Origin: Novimethylophilus sp036504375
GTDB lineage: Bacteria; Pseudomonadota; Gammaproteobacteria; Burkholderiales; Methylophilaceae
NCBI RefSeq assembly: GCF_036504375.1
Contig: NZ_DASXVH010000084.1
Span: forward strand, 1-64,000
Reading direction: 5' to 3'
Length of the DNA stretch: 64,000 bases
In this document: piece by piece, positions 1-8,082 of the stretch
Layout of the letters: each line of letters starts with the position of its first letter
Position numbering within the stretch: the stretch's first letter is position 1
Notes under the pieces: model-generated
The model's input: the letters and a program-made list of their open reading frames with translations, nothing else
What the model was told of the DNA's origin: nothing
Database searches by the model: none
Made by a program: the position numbers and the translations under genes

Positions 1-2
1 AA

Positions 3-1556
3 CTGCCCAGCGTGCAGCAGTTGCGCCAGGCGCGCCAGCATGCCCATGGCGTGATCGAGCCCATTCCCGGCAAGGGGTTGTATTTGCGCGTGCTGGCACC
101 GGTCAATACTTTCGATCTGCGCGGTGAATCGCGCATCCTGCAGCTGATGCGGCCTGTACCCAAAACGCTCTCCGACACTGCAGAATCGGTGCAGGCGGTG
201 TACCAGGATTACCAGGAGCTGTCCTACGCCAGGCAATCATTGAAACAAGCCTTCGCGCTGACATTGACGCTGGTGCTGATGCTGGCGATGTTGTCCGCGG
301 TGGCGTTCGCCTTCGTGCTGAGCCGGCGCCTGTCGGCCCCGCTGGGCTTGCTGGCAGAAGGTACGCGCGCAATTGCCAGCGGCGATTACGGCAAAGTGTT
401 GCCAGCACATGGCAAGGACGAACTGGGCATCCTGGTGCGCTCTTTCAATAGCATGACGCGGCAATTGCACGAGGCCACGCAAGCCACGGAACGCCACCGC
501 GCCCAAGTAGAGGCGGCGCGCGGCTATCTCGCGGCCATCCTGTCGCATCTGTCCTCAGGCGTGCTGGCGCTGGACGAGAATTTTTGCTTGCGCACCTGCA
601 ATCCGGCTGCGGCACAGATTCTCGGCGTGGACCTGAATGACGCGCTCTCCAAACCGCTGGTGCAGCTAGCCGAGATCCATTCCGGCTTGATGCCGTTGGT
701 ACAGGCAGTGCTGGCGCGCTTCCAGGAGCGGGAAACCGGGGAATGGCGGCAGCAGCTGGAACTGACCGGGCGCCAGGGCGCGCAAGTGCTGCTGGTACGC
801 GGTACCCGCCTGCCGGCAGGCAGCGATAGCGGTTATGTCGCGGTGTTCGACGATATTACGCGGCTGATCCAGGCGCAGCGCGATGCTGCCTGGGGCGAAG
901 TGGCACGCCGGCTGGCACACGAAATCAAGAATCCACTGACGCCGATCCAGCTTTCCGCCGAGCGCCTGGAGCGCAAGCTGACCGATAAGTTGCAGGCATC
1001 CGATGCCGAGGTGCTGCGCCGAGCAACGCACACCATCGTCAGCCAAGTGACGGCGATGAAAAGCATGGTCAACGAATTTAGCGAATACGCCCGGGCACCG
1101 GCGGTCAACCTGACCGAACTCGATTTGAATGTCGTGATGCGCGAGGTGCTGGCGCTGTACGAGCCGCCGGACATCAAGCTGGTGATCGATCTGGTCAAGG
1201 AGCCGGTCCAAGTCCGGGGAGATGCTACGATGCTGCGCCAGGTGCTGCATAATCTGCTGCAGAACGCGCAGGATGCGCTGGATGGGCGCCCCGAGCCGGC
1301 GATCTACGTGAGCAGTCGGCTGGAAAACGGTATGATACGGTTTGCCGTGTGCGACAACGGCAGCGGATTTCCGGAAGAGCTCATCGCACGCGCTTTCGAA
1401 CCCTATGTAACTACCAAGCGTCACGGCACCGGACTAGGACTGGCCATCGTCAAGAAAATCGTGGAAGAACACAGAGGCAGCATTATTATCGAAAACCGTG
1501 CCGAAGGCGGTGCCTGCGTATCCATCGCACTACCTGTACTGGAGTCGGCAACATGA
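3..1556 (+). CDS. ntrY: Nitrogen-regulation sensor histidine kinase NtrY (5' partial)
   Basis: Membrane sensor kinase expected to phosphorylate the NtrX protein encoded next. The reading frame is open to the left edge, so the N-terminus lies outside the window; the first in-window GTG is not a natural start. Visible in order are the end of a periplasmic part, a transmembrane helix, a HAMP linker, a PAS-like segment, the H-box (HEIKNPLTP) and the ATPase domain with DNGSG and GTGLGLAIV. The PAS/H-box arrangement and the following NtrX fit NtrY rather than a generic kinase. The stop overlaps the ntrX start as ATGA, so the two are probably translationally coupled. Confidence 0.88.
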   Translation: MPSVQQLRQARQHAHGVIEPIPGKGLYLRVLAPVNTFDLRGESRILQLMRPVPKTLSDTAESVQAVYQDYQELSYARQSLKQAFALTLTLVLMLAMLSAVAFAFVLSRRLSAPLGLLAEGTRAIASGDYGKVLPAHGKDELGILVRSFNSMTRQLHEATQATERHRAQVEAARGYLAAILSHLSSGVLALDENFCLRTCNPAAAQILGVDLNDALSKPLVQLAEIHSGLMPLVQAVLARFQERETGEWRQQLELTGRQGAQVLLVRGTRLPAGSDSGYVAVFDDITRLIQAQRDAAWGEVARRLAHEIKNPLTPIQLSAERLERKLTDKLQASDAEVLRRATHTIVSQVTAMKSMVNEFSEYARAPAVNLTELDLNVVMREVLALYEPPDIKLVIDLVKEPVQVRGDATMLRQVLHNLLQNAQDALDGRPEPAIYVSSRLENGMIRFAVCDNGSGFPEELIARAFEPYVTTKRHGTGLGLAIVKKIVEEHRGSIIIENRAEGGACVSIALPVLESAT

Positions 1557-2818
1557 CGGCGCGGCATGTATTGGTCGTCGATGACGAAATCGGCATCCGC
1601 GAACTACTGCGCGACATCCTGGAAGACGAGGGCTACCACGTCCAATTGGCGGAGAATGCCGCCCAGGCCCGCCATTTACGCCAGCAGGCACGGCCGGACC
1701 TGGTGCTGCTGGATATCTGGATGCCGGATTGCGATGGGGTCACGCTGCTCAAGGAATGGGGAAACGGTGGGTTATTGACGATGCCGGTGGTGATGATGTC
1801 CGGCCACGCAACCGTAGATACCGCGGTGGAAGCCACGCGCATCGGCGCCTATGATTTCCTGGAAAAGCCCATAGCGCTGCAGAAGCTGCTCAAGACCGTG
1901 GGTTCCGCGCTCAAGCACGGCGAGCGCCAGCCGCGGCAGGCAATGAATCTGATAAGCTTGGGAAAGAGCGCGTCGATTGTCGAATTGCGCCAGCGCCTGG
2001 AGCAGGTGGCGCGCTTGAGCTCTCCGCTGTTGCTGGTGGGTACCAAAGGCTGCGGCAGCGAATTGTGCGCCCGTTCGCTGCATAAGCCGGATACTCCCTG
2101 GTTGATGCTGGATCAGCCCGAAAAACTGGCGCAGGCCCCGCTCGAATTGCTGGAGCAAATGCGGGAAGGGGTATTGTTCATCGCAGAAGTGGCCGATCTT
2201 GGCCGCATCGAACAGAAGGGATTGCTGCTGCTGGTGCAAAGGGCGGAGAAGTACGGAGTGCGCGTGGTATGCGCTACGTCGCGCGCGCTGCCGCAATTGG
2301 CAACGGAAGGTCAGTTCGACGAGAGCCTGCTGCATGCGATCGGCAGCGTCACGATCCGCCTGCCCGCGCTCAACGACCATAAGGAAGATATCCCCGAGCT
2401 TGTCAGCACGCTGCTCGCGCATGCCAGCGAATGCGGCACGGTGCCGTACCGTGAATTCGACACCGCGGCGTTGAATGCGCTGAGAAACGCCAGTTGGCCC
2501 GGCGGCCTGGCCGAGCTTGAAGGGGCGGTGAAGCGCCTGGCCTTGACCAGCCTAGGGGAAACGATAGGCCTGGAGGATGTCGGGCGCTTGCTGCAGGAGT
2601 ACGAAGGCTTGGAACCGGAAACGGCGCCCGCGGGCCAGATGCCGATTTCGCTCGATCAGCCTATGCGCGAGGCCAGGGATGCTTTCGAGCGCATGTATTT
2701 CGAGCACCACATTGCGAAATCGGGCGGCAATATGAGCAAGGTGGCAGAGGTTGTCGGGCTGGAGCGTACGCATTTATACCGCAAGCTGAAACAACTTGGC
2801 ATCCATAAAAGCCAATAG
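1553..2818 (+). CDS. ntrX: NtrX-like response regulator with degenerate AAA+ domain
   Basis: Response regulator paired with NtrY, 421 residues from the ATG that overlaps the ntrY stop. The receiver domain carries the phosphorylatable Asp54 (VLLD). The central AAA+ domain is recognisable but altered: the Walker A Lys is Ser169 (GCGSE in place of GTGKE), the Walker B Asp is Ala211 (LFIAE in place of LFLDE), and the segment that would hold the GAFTGA sigma-54 contact loop is deleted. A Fis-type helix-turn-helix remains at the C-terminus (NMSKVAEVVGLERTHLYRKL). It probably binds DNA but cannot act as a normal ATP-driven sigma-54 activator. Loss of the GAFTGA loop is known in other NtrX proteins. 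Confidence 0.85.
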   Translation: MTARHVLVVDDEIGIRELLRDILEDEGYHVQLAENAAQARHLRQQARPDLVLLDIWMPDCDGVTLLKEWGNGGLLTMPVVMMSGHATVDTAVEATRIGAYDFLEKPIALQKLLKTVGSALKHGERQPRQAMNLISLGKSASIVELRQRLEQVARLSSPLLLVGTKGCGSELCARSLHKPDTPWLMLDQPEKLAQAPLELLEQMREGVLFIAEVADLGRIEQKGLLLLVQRAEKYGVRVVCATSRALPQLATEGQFDESLLHAIGSVTIRLPALNDHKEDIPELVSTLLAHASECGTVPYREFDTAALNALRNASWPGGLAELEGAVKRLALTSLGETIGLEDVGRLLQEYEGLEPETAPAGQMPISLDQPMREARDAFERMYFEHHIAKSGGNMSKVAEVVGLERTHLYRKLKQLGIHKSQ

Positions 2819-2847
2819 CATTCACTTGCCGACGCCGTTTTCAGCAG

Positions 2848-4239
2848 CTATCGCGACAATGCCGGCATGCTTACCGTCATGCGCGTGCCTTGCCCTTGCG
2901 GCCCTTCGCTGACCGAAATCTCCGCCAGGTGCGCCTGCGCAATTTCACGCACGATGGCCAGCCCCAATCCGCATCCCTCGCTGGCACTGTCTGCCAGCCG
3001 ATGAAAACGCTCGAATATCTGGTCGCGTTCATCAGAAGGAATTCCGGGACCGTTGTCTTCCACCATCAGCAATGCCTTCTCTGCTTGCAGAGCAACGGCC
3101 ACAGTGATTTTTCCGTGCGACGGTGTGTAACGTATGGCATTGTCCAGCAGGTTGGACAGCATTTCGTGCAGCATCAGCGGGTTGCCGCTTATCGAGATGG
3201 AAGCGGCGTCCGCTTGGAACCCAAGGTCGATATGCTTGGCAAACGCAGCCGTCACCCATTGCGCGGTGGTTTCGCGCGCCAGCAATACCAGGTCCACTGT
3301 CTGCAGTTGTGCTTCCCACCCTGAACCAGGCTCGACCCGTGCCAGCGCCAGCAACTGGCTGAGCAGATGCGACAGCCGCACCGTGCTGGCCCGTATCCAG
3401 TCCAGCGCATGGCGTATCTTGGCAGGGTCAGTTTCACGCAGCGCCATTTCGGCCTGCGTCTGCAGCCCGGCGAGAGGCGTGCGCAACTGGTGCGAGGCAT
3501 CCGCGGTGAAACGCTGCTGGCGTGCGATGCTTTCGCGCAGGCGTTGCAGCAAATCGTTCATCGCGCGCAGCAGGGGCTGGACCTCACGCGGCGCGTCTTC
3601 ATACGGTACTGCGCTGAGATCGCGGTCGGAACGCTGTTCGACCGCATGCTGTAGCCGGTCGAGCGGCACCAGCCCGCGCCGCACGCCGTAGTGCACGAGA
3701 GCACCCGCCAGCAATACGATCAGCAGCTGGGGCACCATCATCGCGGTGATGATTTCTCCCGCGAGATTGTCGCGCTTGGACTTGGTTTCCGCCACCTGCA
3801 CCAGGGCAATGCCCTGCGCGCTGGTGCCTTGCAGAGGCAGCGAGAACGCTACCACCCTCACCGACTTGTCGCCCAGCATTGCGTCGTAATAAATATGCCC
3901 ACCGGGCGGCGGCGGGGCTGGCGGCAAGGGCAGTCCGGGTTCGCCGGTGACGATTTCTCCTTGTGGGTCGGTCACACGGTAATAAATCCAGTCGTCCTTA
4001 TCGTATTCCAGCAGGTCGAGCGCTTTCTGCGGCAGATCCACCAATACCTTACCGCGGATGACGAATACCTGGTCCGCCAAGGCCAGGGCGGCGCGGAACA
4101 GCGAACGGTCATAGGCCAGATTGGAAAAATGATAAGCGCGCGAATAGGAGTTGATCCCGCCGATGATCAGCAGCGGGATCAACAGCACCAGCAGCCAGAT
4201 CAAGAGCTGGCGCCGCAGCGAACGCGCCTTAGTTTTCAT
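2848..4239 (-). CDS. Two-component sensor histidine kinase (TctE/QseC-like)
   Basis: Inner-membrane sensor kinase of 463 residues starting at MKTKARS; a start 20 codons upstream would run further into the regulator gene and is less likely. An N-terminal transmembrane helix, a periplasmic region with a proline stretch, a second helix near residue 170-190, HAMP, H-box (ASHQLRTPLAG, about residue 250), N-box (LLDNAIRYTP) and G-boxes (DNGPGIP, GCGLGLAIV) are all present. It overlaps the end of the upstream OmpR-type regulator by 11 bases, so the two are co-transcribed. The ligand cannot be told; the architecture resembles TctE and QseC. Confidence 0.85.
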   Translation of the reverse strand: MKTKARSLRRQLLIWLLVLLIPLLIIGGINSYSRAYHFSNLAYDRSLFRAALALADQVFVIRGKVLVDLPQKALDLLEYDKDDWIYYRVTDPQGEIVTGEPGLPLPPAPPPPGGHIYYDAMLGDKSVRVVAFSLPLQGTSAQGIALVQVAETKSKRDNLAGEIITAMMVPQLLIVLLAGALVHYGVRRGLVPLDRLQHAVEQRSDRDLSAVPYEDAPREVQPLLRAMNDLLQRLRESIARQQRFTADASHQLRTPLAGLQTQAEMALRETDPAKIRHALDWIRASTVRLSHLLSQLLALARVEPGSGWEAQLQTVDLVLLARETTAQWVTAAFAKHIDLGFQADAASISISGNPLMLHEMLSNLLDNAIRYTPSHGKITVAVALQAEKALLMVEDNGPGIPSDERDQIFERFHRLADSASEGCGLGLAIVREIAQAHLAEISVSEGPQGQGTRMTVSMPALSR

Positions 4240-4900
4240 TGGTTTCCAGCAGATAACCCAGGCCGCGGATCGTGCGGATACGGGTGCCGGAGGATTCAAG
4301 TTTCTTGCGCAGGCGGTGAATGTAAACCTCGATCGCGTTGTCGCCCAAGTCCTCGTCCCAGTTGCACAGCGCTTCCATGATCTGTTCCTTGTTCACCACC
4401 TTGCCTTGACGCAGCATGAGCACTTCCAGTACGCCCAGTTCGCGGGATGACAACTCCAGCGGGACGTCCCCGCATGAAGCACGGCGCCCGGAGGGGTCGA
4501 ACACCAGCCGCCCGCAGTTGAGCGAGGCGTTGCTGCCCAACTGGCCGCGGCGGATCAGCGCACGCACGCGCGCTTCCAGTTCCACCAGGTTGAACGGTTT
4601 GGTCAGGTAATCGTCCGCGCCCAGATCCAGCCCCTGCACGCGGTCTTCTACCGCATCGCGTGCTGTCAGGATCAGTACCGGCGTCCGTCCGCCGCGCTGA
4701 CGCAATCGTCTGAGCACCTCGGTACCGTCGAGCTTGGGCAGCCCCAGATCCAGGATCGCCAGATCGTAGACCGCATCTTTCAGCATGGTGTTAGCCTGTT
4801 CGCCGTTGCCTGCGCAATCGACGGCATAACCCAATTGCTCCAGCGAGCGCAGCAGGCCGTCGGCCAGGGCGGGGTCGTCTTCAACGATCAGGATGCGCAT
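4229..4900 (-). CDS. OmpR/PhoB-family response regulator
   Basis: DNA-binding response regulator of 223 residues, partner of the kinase encoded just downstream. The receiver domain has the acidic pair near residue 8, phospho-acceptor Asp51 and KPF near residue 100, followed by a winged helix typical of OmpR/PhoB. Closest in look to TctD and QseB. A direct repeat with 11-base period lies just upstream of its start and could be its own binding site; the divergent gene on the other side of that site encodes a small secreted Ala/Lys-rich protein, a plausible target. Confidence 0.88.
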   Translation of the reverse strand: MRILIVEDDPALADGLLRSLEQLGYAVDCAGNGEQANTMLKDAVYDLAILDLGLPKLDGTEVLRRLRQRGGRTPVLILTARDAVEDRVQGLDLGADDYLTKPFNLVELEARVRALIRRGQLGSNASLNCGRLVFDPSGRRASCGDVPLELSSRELGVLEVLMLRQGKVVNKEQIMEALCNWDEDLGDNAIEVYIHRLRKKLESSGTRIRTIRGLGYLLETNEN

Positions 4901-4916
4901 TCAACTATTCAACCAG

Positions 4917-4934
4917 TAAGGTTCGGGTAAGGTT
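4917..4934. promoter_or_regulatory. Direct repeat, possible response-regulator box
   Basis: TAAGGTT occurs twice with four bases between, giving an 11-base period, between the divergent regulator gene (start 4900) and the small secreted protein gene (start 5023). OmpR/PhoB-family regulators typically bind such head-to-tail half-sites one helical turn apart. Assignment to this regulator is inference from position only. Confidence 0.4.
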
Positions 4935-5022
4935 GGCAGGGTATTGTCCTGCTCACGGCAAGCGAGCCGAATGTGTTGTAACGTTTCTCAAGTGTAAGTC
5001 TTTTTTTTATTAAAGGAAAACC

Positions 5023-5301
5023 ATGAACAAGTTGTTAGCTGCTCTGATCGCCGGCCTCTTCGCCGTTTCCGTAAACGCTTTCGCTGCTGACGCTGCCAAG
5101 GCCGACGCTGCTGCTCCTGCCGCCAAGGTTGAGGCCGCCGCTCCTGCTGCCAAGGCCGACGCTGCTGCTCCTGCCGCCGACGCTGGCAAGGAAAAGCCGG
5201 CTGCTCCTGCCAAGAAGGCCAAGAAGGCCAAGAAGGCCAAGGCTGAAAAGAAGGCTGAAGAAGCCAAGCCGGCTGACGCTGCTGCTCCTGCTGCCAAGTA
5301 A
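5023..5301 (+). CDS. Small secreted Ala/Pro/Lys-rich protein
   Basis: A 92-residue protein with a clear signal peptide (about residues 1-21, ending AFA) followed by a low-complexity region of AAAPAAK-type repeats and a run of Lys-Lys-Ala units (about residues 60-75). AAAGGA precedes the ATG at a good distance and an intrinsic terminator follows the stop, so it is a genuine single-gene unit. No enzyme fold is possible with this composition. It recalls the acid-shock protein Asr, which is also small, exported, Ala/Lys-rich and under an OmpR-type system, but that link is only compositional. The antisense open frames here are repeat artefacts. Confidence 0.75.
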   Translation: MNKLLAALIAGLFAVSVNAFAADAAKADAAAPAAKVEAAAPAAKADAAAPAADAGKEKPAAPAKKAKKAKKAKAEKKAEEAKPADAAAPAAK

Positions 5302-5320
5302 TAACGGCACTGTTAGCGAC

Positions 5321-5348
5321 AAAAAAGCGGGGGTTTCCCCGCTTTTTT
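5321..5348 (+). terminator. Rho-independent terminator
   Basis: A GCGGGG/CCCCGC stem with a three-to-four-base loop, flanked by A6 and T6, sits 20 bases after the stop of the small secreted protein. The A-tract on the far side lets it work in both directions, so it could also end the xthA transcript that once came from the right. Confidence 0.9.
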
Positions 5349-5366
5349 GTTGCCTCAACATTTGCA

Positions 5367-5474
5367 TTACAGGTCGTAAATAATTGTCAGCGGCGCGTGG
5401 CCGGAGAACCGCTCATCCTTGTAACTGGAGCTGCTCGCCGCCTTGGCAGCGATGCCGGGTGTGACGACCTGGTA
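5367..5474 (-). pseudogene. 3' remnant of an exodeoxyribonuclease III gene (xthA fragment)
   Basis: The last 35 codons plus TAA of an ExoIII gene, recognisable by YQVVTPGIAA, YKDERFSGHAPL and IIYDL. The intact xthA at 8083-8862 ends with the equivalent YQIATCGIAA, YKSERFSDHAPL and VDYDF; I count about 19 identities in 34 aligned residues, so this is not a recent duplicate. Homology stops at about 5474, where the TetR cassette begins. The rest of this gene is absent. It marks the left junction of the inserted segment. Confidence 0.8.
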
Positions 5475-5567
5475 GTTACTCGCACAAATTGCCTACTGTC
5501 CCGTTCCGGACAGTTGACCTTCTCATAAGAAGGCATCCAAAGTTACACAATAATGGACGAATATCCC

Positions 5568-5595
5568 TTGACACGACACATACTGCAACTATAAT
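5568..5595 (+). promoter_or_regulatory. Sigma-70 promoter of the TetR gene
   Basis: TTGACA and TATAAT, both perfect consensus hexamers, are separated by 16 bases; the start codon is 32 bases beyond the -10. A palindrome that could bind the repressor lies directly downstream, where it would block initiation. Confidence 0.8.
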
Positions 5596-5598
5596 ACA

Positions 5599-5612
5599 AG
5601 AACGATCATTCT
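5599..5612. promoter_or_regulatory. Operator-like palindrome before the TetR gene
   Basis: AGAACGATCATTCT is an imperfect inverted repeat (AGAA, six bases, TTCT) placed at the predicted transcription start. Its half-sites recur in the longer palindrome after the TetR gene, which points to one repressor acting at both sites. Confidence 0.5.
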
Positions 5613-5627
5613 GAATTACAGTTAATT

Positions 5628-6209
5628 ATGGCGCGTATTCGAGAATTCAACCCTGACGAAGCCCTTGATAAAGCCATGAGAGTTTTTTGGCAAAAGGGTT
5701 ACGCCAACACCTCTATCGAAGACTTGGTGAGCGCCACTGGTGTAAACCGCTATGGGCTATATGATGAATTTGAAAATAAGCACGGATTGTTTCTTGCAGC
5801 CCTTGATCATTACCAAAACGCCGTTGCGGGGGCGCTATTCGAGATAGTAGAACGGCCGGGAGCATCGCTGACAGACATTCGGACTTATTTTGCAAAGCTG
5901 GTAGAGCTTTCTTCATCTGAGATGGGGAAATTGGGATGCCTGATGGCGAATAGCGCAAGTGAAGTGGCTCCCCATGACGAACGTGCAGCAAATATGGTTG
6001 AGAAGTTCAGGACAAGGTGTCAACACGGTTTCAAGAATGCCCTGTCTAATGCAAAAGTTGCTGGCGAGCTTCCGACTCGGTGTGATGTCGAGGCGATAGC
6101 AGATTTCTTGACTGGTGTCATGCAGGGCCTGTCAGTGATGGCAAGGTCGCGTGCAAACTCAAGGATGATGGTAAACGTGGTGGAGGTGGCGCTTTCTCAC
6201 CTGCAATAA
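5628..6209 (+). CDS. TetR/AcrR-family transcriptional regulator
   Basis: A 193-residue repressor with the TetR helix-turn-helix in its first 50 residues (FNPDEALDKAMRVFWQKGY, then TSIEDLVSATGVNRYGLYDEF) and a C-terminal ligand-binding region of the type found in many TetR proteins that control small detoxification operons. It is preceded by a consensus promoter with an overlapping operator-like palindrome and followed by a longer related palindrome before the next three genes. It therefore probably represses itself and the SRPBCC-peroxiredoxin-TfoX-like genes. The inducer is unknown. Confidence 0.85.
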   Translation: MARIREFNPDEALDKAMRVFWQKGYANTSIEDLVSATGVNRYGLYDEFENKHGLFLAALDHYQNAVAGALFEIVERPGASLTDIRTYFAKLVELSSSEMGKLGCLMANSASEVAPHDERAANMVEKFRTRCQHGFKNALSNAKVAGELPTRCDVEAIADFLTGVMQGLSVMARSRANSRMMVNVVEVALSHLQ

Positions 6210-6217
6210 TTTTTTTA

Positions 6218-6247
6218 CCAATAACAGAACAATCGTTCTGTTATTGG
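6218..6247. promoter_or_regulatory. 13-base perfect inverted repeat, probable TetR operator
   Basis: CCAATAACAGAAC and its exact complement are separated by AATC. The core GAAC-AATC-GTTC resembles the palindrome in front of the TetR gene. It lies 47 bases before the SRPBCC start. It could also fold as an RNA hairpin, but no T-run follows it, so an operator is more likely than a terminator. Confidence 0.55.
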
Positions 6248-6293
6248 TGTTTACACAGCAGTAGTTCCAACCTTAATGACAAAGGAGTCCAAA

Positions 6294-6860
6294 ATGAATC
6301 AAGTTGCATCGGTCGATAAATGGTTACAGGCAAATTTACCAACAGCACACAATAGTTCGATAACCGGTTCTCTCGCACCGCTTCGGTTTGAAGGTGTCGG
6401 CTATTACGACGTGCCGCCAGAGCGGATGTTTGCCGCCATTTCCGATCCTGATGCGATGAGCAAGTGGCTCCCGATGCTCAAATCGCTGCATATAAGCCAT
6501 GATGCTTCCGAAAACGGACCGGTCGCGTGCGGCGTCGGCTCGGAACGTAGCTGCTCGTTCAGCATGATGGGCAACGTGACCGAGCGAGTGATCTGGTGGA
6601 ACCCGCCACACGGCTATGCCTTCACCTTCCAGCCGACAAACAAGATGATGGTACCGACGCAGAACCATGCGGTGGTTTTCTTGGTCGAGCCCGATGGCAA
6701 CGGGGGCAGCAAGTTCATTTTCCGGACGCACTTCGACTGGCTGCCCGGCATGATGCGCTTCATGGCTGCGCGCATGATGCCGATGATGCTCAACATGGGG
6801 TTTGCAAATCTGAAGAAGCAACTAGGTGGCAAGGGCGGCAACTTTCGCCGGATCGCATGA
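6294..6860 (+). CDS. SRPBCC-family (polyketide cyclase/START-like) protein
   Basis: A 188-residue soluble protein with the SRPBCC layout: VGYYDVPPERMFAAISDPDAMSKWLP near residue 40, a central strand region (ERVIWWNPPHGYAFTF) and a C-terminal helix. Such proteins bind hydrophobic small molecules. The ATG at 6294 has AAAGGAG at good spacing, so it is preferred to an in-frame ATG 18 bases earlier. It is the first gene after the TetR palindrome and likely shares the inducible transcript with the peroxiredoxin-like gene. Confidence 0.75.
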   Translation: MNQVASVDKWLQANLPTAHNSSITGSLAPLRFEGVGYYDVPPERMFAAISDPDAMSKWLPMLKSLHISHDASENGPVACGVGSERSCSFSMMGNVTERVIWWNPPHGYAFTFQPTNKMMVPTQNHAVVFLVEPDGNGGSKFIFRTHFDWLPGMMRFMAARMMPMMLNMGFANLKKQLGGKGGNFRRIA

Positions 6861-6909
6861 GCAATTGATAGCTCGTGACAAGCAAATGAACCAAACTAAG
6901 GATACCAAC

Positions 6910-7554
6910 ATGACAACCTTAACCGAAGAAATACGCCAATTCACAGCGGGTGCCTATGAGAGACTTCCTGCTGGCTATATCGATTCATTCAGGAACCTGA
7001 TCGAGCGGCTTATCGAGGAGAGTTTTGCGTCCAATGCTCCAAAGGCCGGGGATGCATTTCCAGATTTTATCCTGCAGGACAACGAGTCGAAAATGATCAA
7101 GGCAAGCGAGTACTGGCACGATAAAAATCTCATTGTGAAATTCTATCGAGGAGGCTGGTGTCCGTATTGCCATCTTGAACTTGTTGCACTGGAGAGATAT
7201 GCGCAGGAATTCGCAGCCGAGAATACCCGGCTGTTCGCGATTGCTCCGGAAAAACCATCATTCCAGCTGGAAACAAAGAAGGCAGCTAACGCAAATTTCA
7301 AATTCCTGTGGGACGAAAATAATAGACTTGCCCGGCAACTTGGGATTGCCTTTGCAGTAGATGGGAATGTCAGGAATGTCTACCTGAAGCTGAACCTTGA
7401 CCTGGATTCGGTTAACGGCGAATGGGTATTGCCAGTCCCTGCAACCTTCATTATCAAGAACGGAATCGTCAGCTACAGCTTCCTCGATGCGGATTACATG
7501 AGGAGGCAGGAGCCCGCTGATCTTCTGGCCGCAATCCGCACAATCGGTCACTGA
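6910..7554 (+). CDS. AhpC/TSA-type peroxiredoxin-like protein
   Basis: Thioredoxin-fold protein of 214 residues. The motif FYRGGWCPYC puts the reactive cysteines at 84 and 87, typical of the peroxiredoxin-like family annotated AhpC/TSA; it probably reduces peroxides or disulphides in the cytoplasm, as no signal peptide is seen. AAGGA seven bases before the ATG at 6910 decides this start; in-frame ATGs at 6826 (inside the SRPBCC gene) and 6886 lack a good ribosome site. Second gene of the TetR-linked cassette. Confidence 0.8.
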   Translation: MTTLTEEIRQFTAGAYERLPAGYIDSFRNLIERLIEESFASNAPKAGDAFPDFILQDNESKMIKASEYWHDKNLIVKFYRGGWCPYCHLELVALERYAQEFAAENTRLFAIAPEKPSFQLETKKAANANFKFLWDENNRLARQLGIAFAVDGNVRNVYLKLNLDLDSVNGEWVLPVPATFIIKNGIVSYSFLDADYMRRQEPADLLAAIRTIGH

Positions 7555-7578
7555 ACTCGCACTGCATCCGGAGAGAAA

Positions 7579-7944
7579 ATGATGATTGCAAGCACCAGCG
7601 AAATTAAAAAAGGCGATAGCGCTCTGTCGCATGGCGAAAAATCATTTACGAAGTTGGTATCGTTTTACGCCACACCCCATACCGAATACCCGGTTGAGCG
7701 GGCAACGCTATTCGGGTTTGACTGTTTGCGGATCAATGGCAAGGTCTTCGCTAAACTGCACAACGGTCATCTTGTCATGAAGCTTCCCGCTAATCGCATC
7801 ACGGCTTTGGTTGAATCCGGCCAAGCCAGTTCTTACGAGCTGCGGGGCCGTTTGATGAAGGAGTGGGGGGTTATTTCAACAAGCAAAGACATCGTCTCTC
7901 TGGCCGAGGAGGCCAGAGCCTTCACTGAGAGCGGAAAATCGTAG
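7579..7944 (+). CDS. TfoX/Sxy N-terminal-like small protein
   Basis: A 121-residue protein with a segment (ATLFGFDCLRINGKVFAKLH, then LVMKLPANRITALVES, and MKEWGVIS) that resembles the TfoX N-terminal/YjbR-like fold of small cytoplasmic proteins. GGAG precedes the ATG. Last gene of the cassette. No catalytic residues are evident and no function is claimed; the fold assignment is by pattern only. Confidence 0.6.
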   Translation: MMIASTSEIKKGDSALSHGEKSFTKLVSFYATPHTEYPVERATLFGFDCLRINGKVFAKLHNGHLVMKLPANRITALVESGQASSYELRGRLMKEWGVISTSKDIVSLAEEARAFTESGKS

Positions 7945-8047
7945 GACTAGACAAGTATTTGGACTGAAGACCGTTTAAACCGTCCGTAAAACTTAAGGGA
8001 AAATAATCAATGCATTGAGCCAGAGACACGACTGTCCGTTCTTGGCC

Positions 8048-8072
8048 GCCGATATCAGCCATTGATATTGGC
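8048..8072. other. Hairpin at the end of the cassette
   Basis: GCCGATATCA and TGATATTGGC can pair over ten bases (one G-T) with a five-base loop. It lies between the convergent TfoX-like gene and xthA. There is no T-run, so it may be a weak bidirectional terminator; nothing else is seen between 7945 and 8082. Confidence 0.35.
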
Positions 8073-8082
8073 ATTACCAAAT

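Noticed and set aside
5040..5300. Repeats in the small Ala/Lys-rich gene as a CRISPR or regulatory array
   Set aside because: The repeats are irregular and codon-phased, encoding AAAPAAK and KKA units; there are no spacers.
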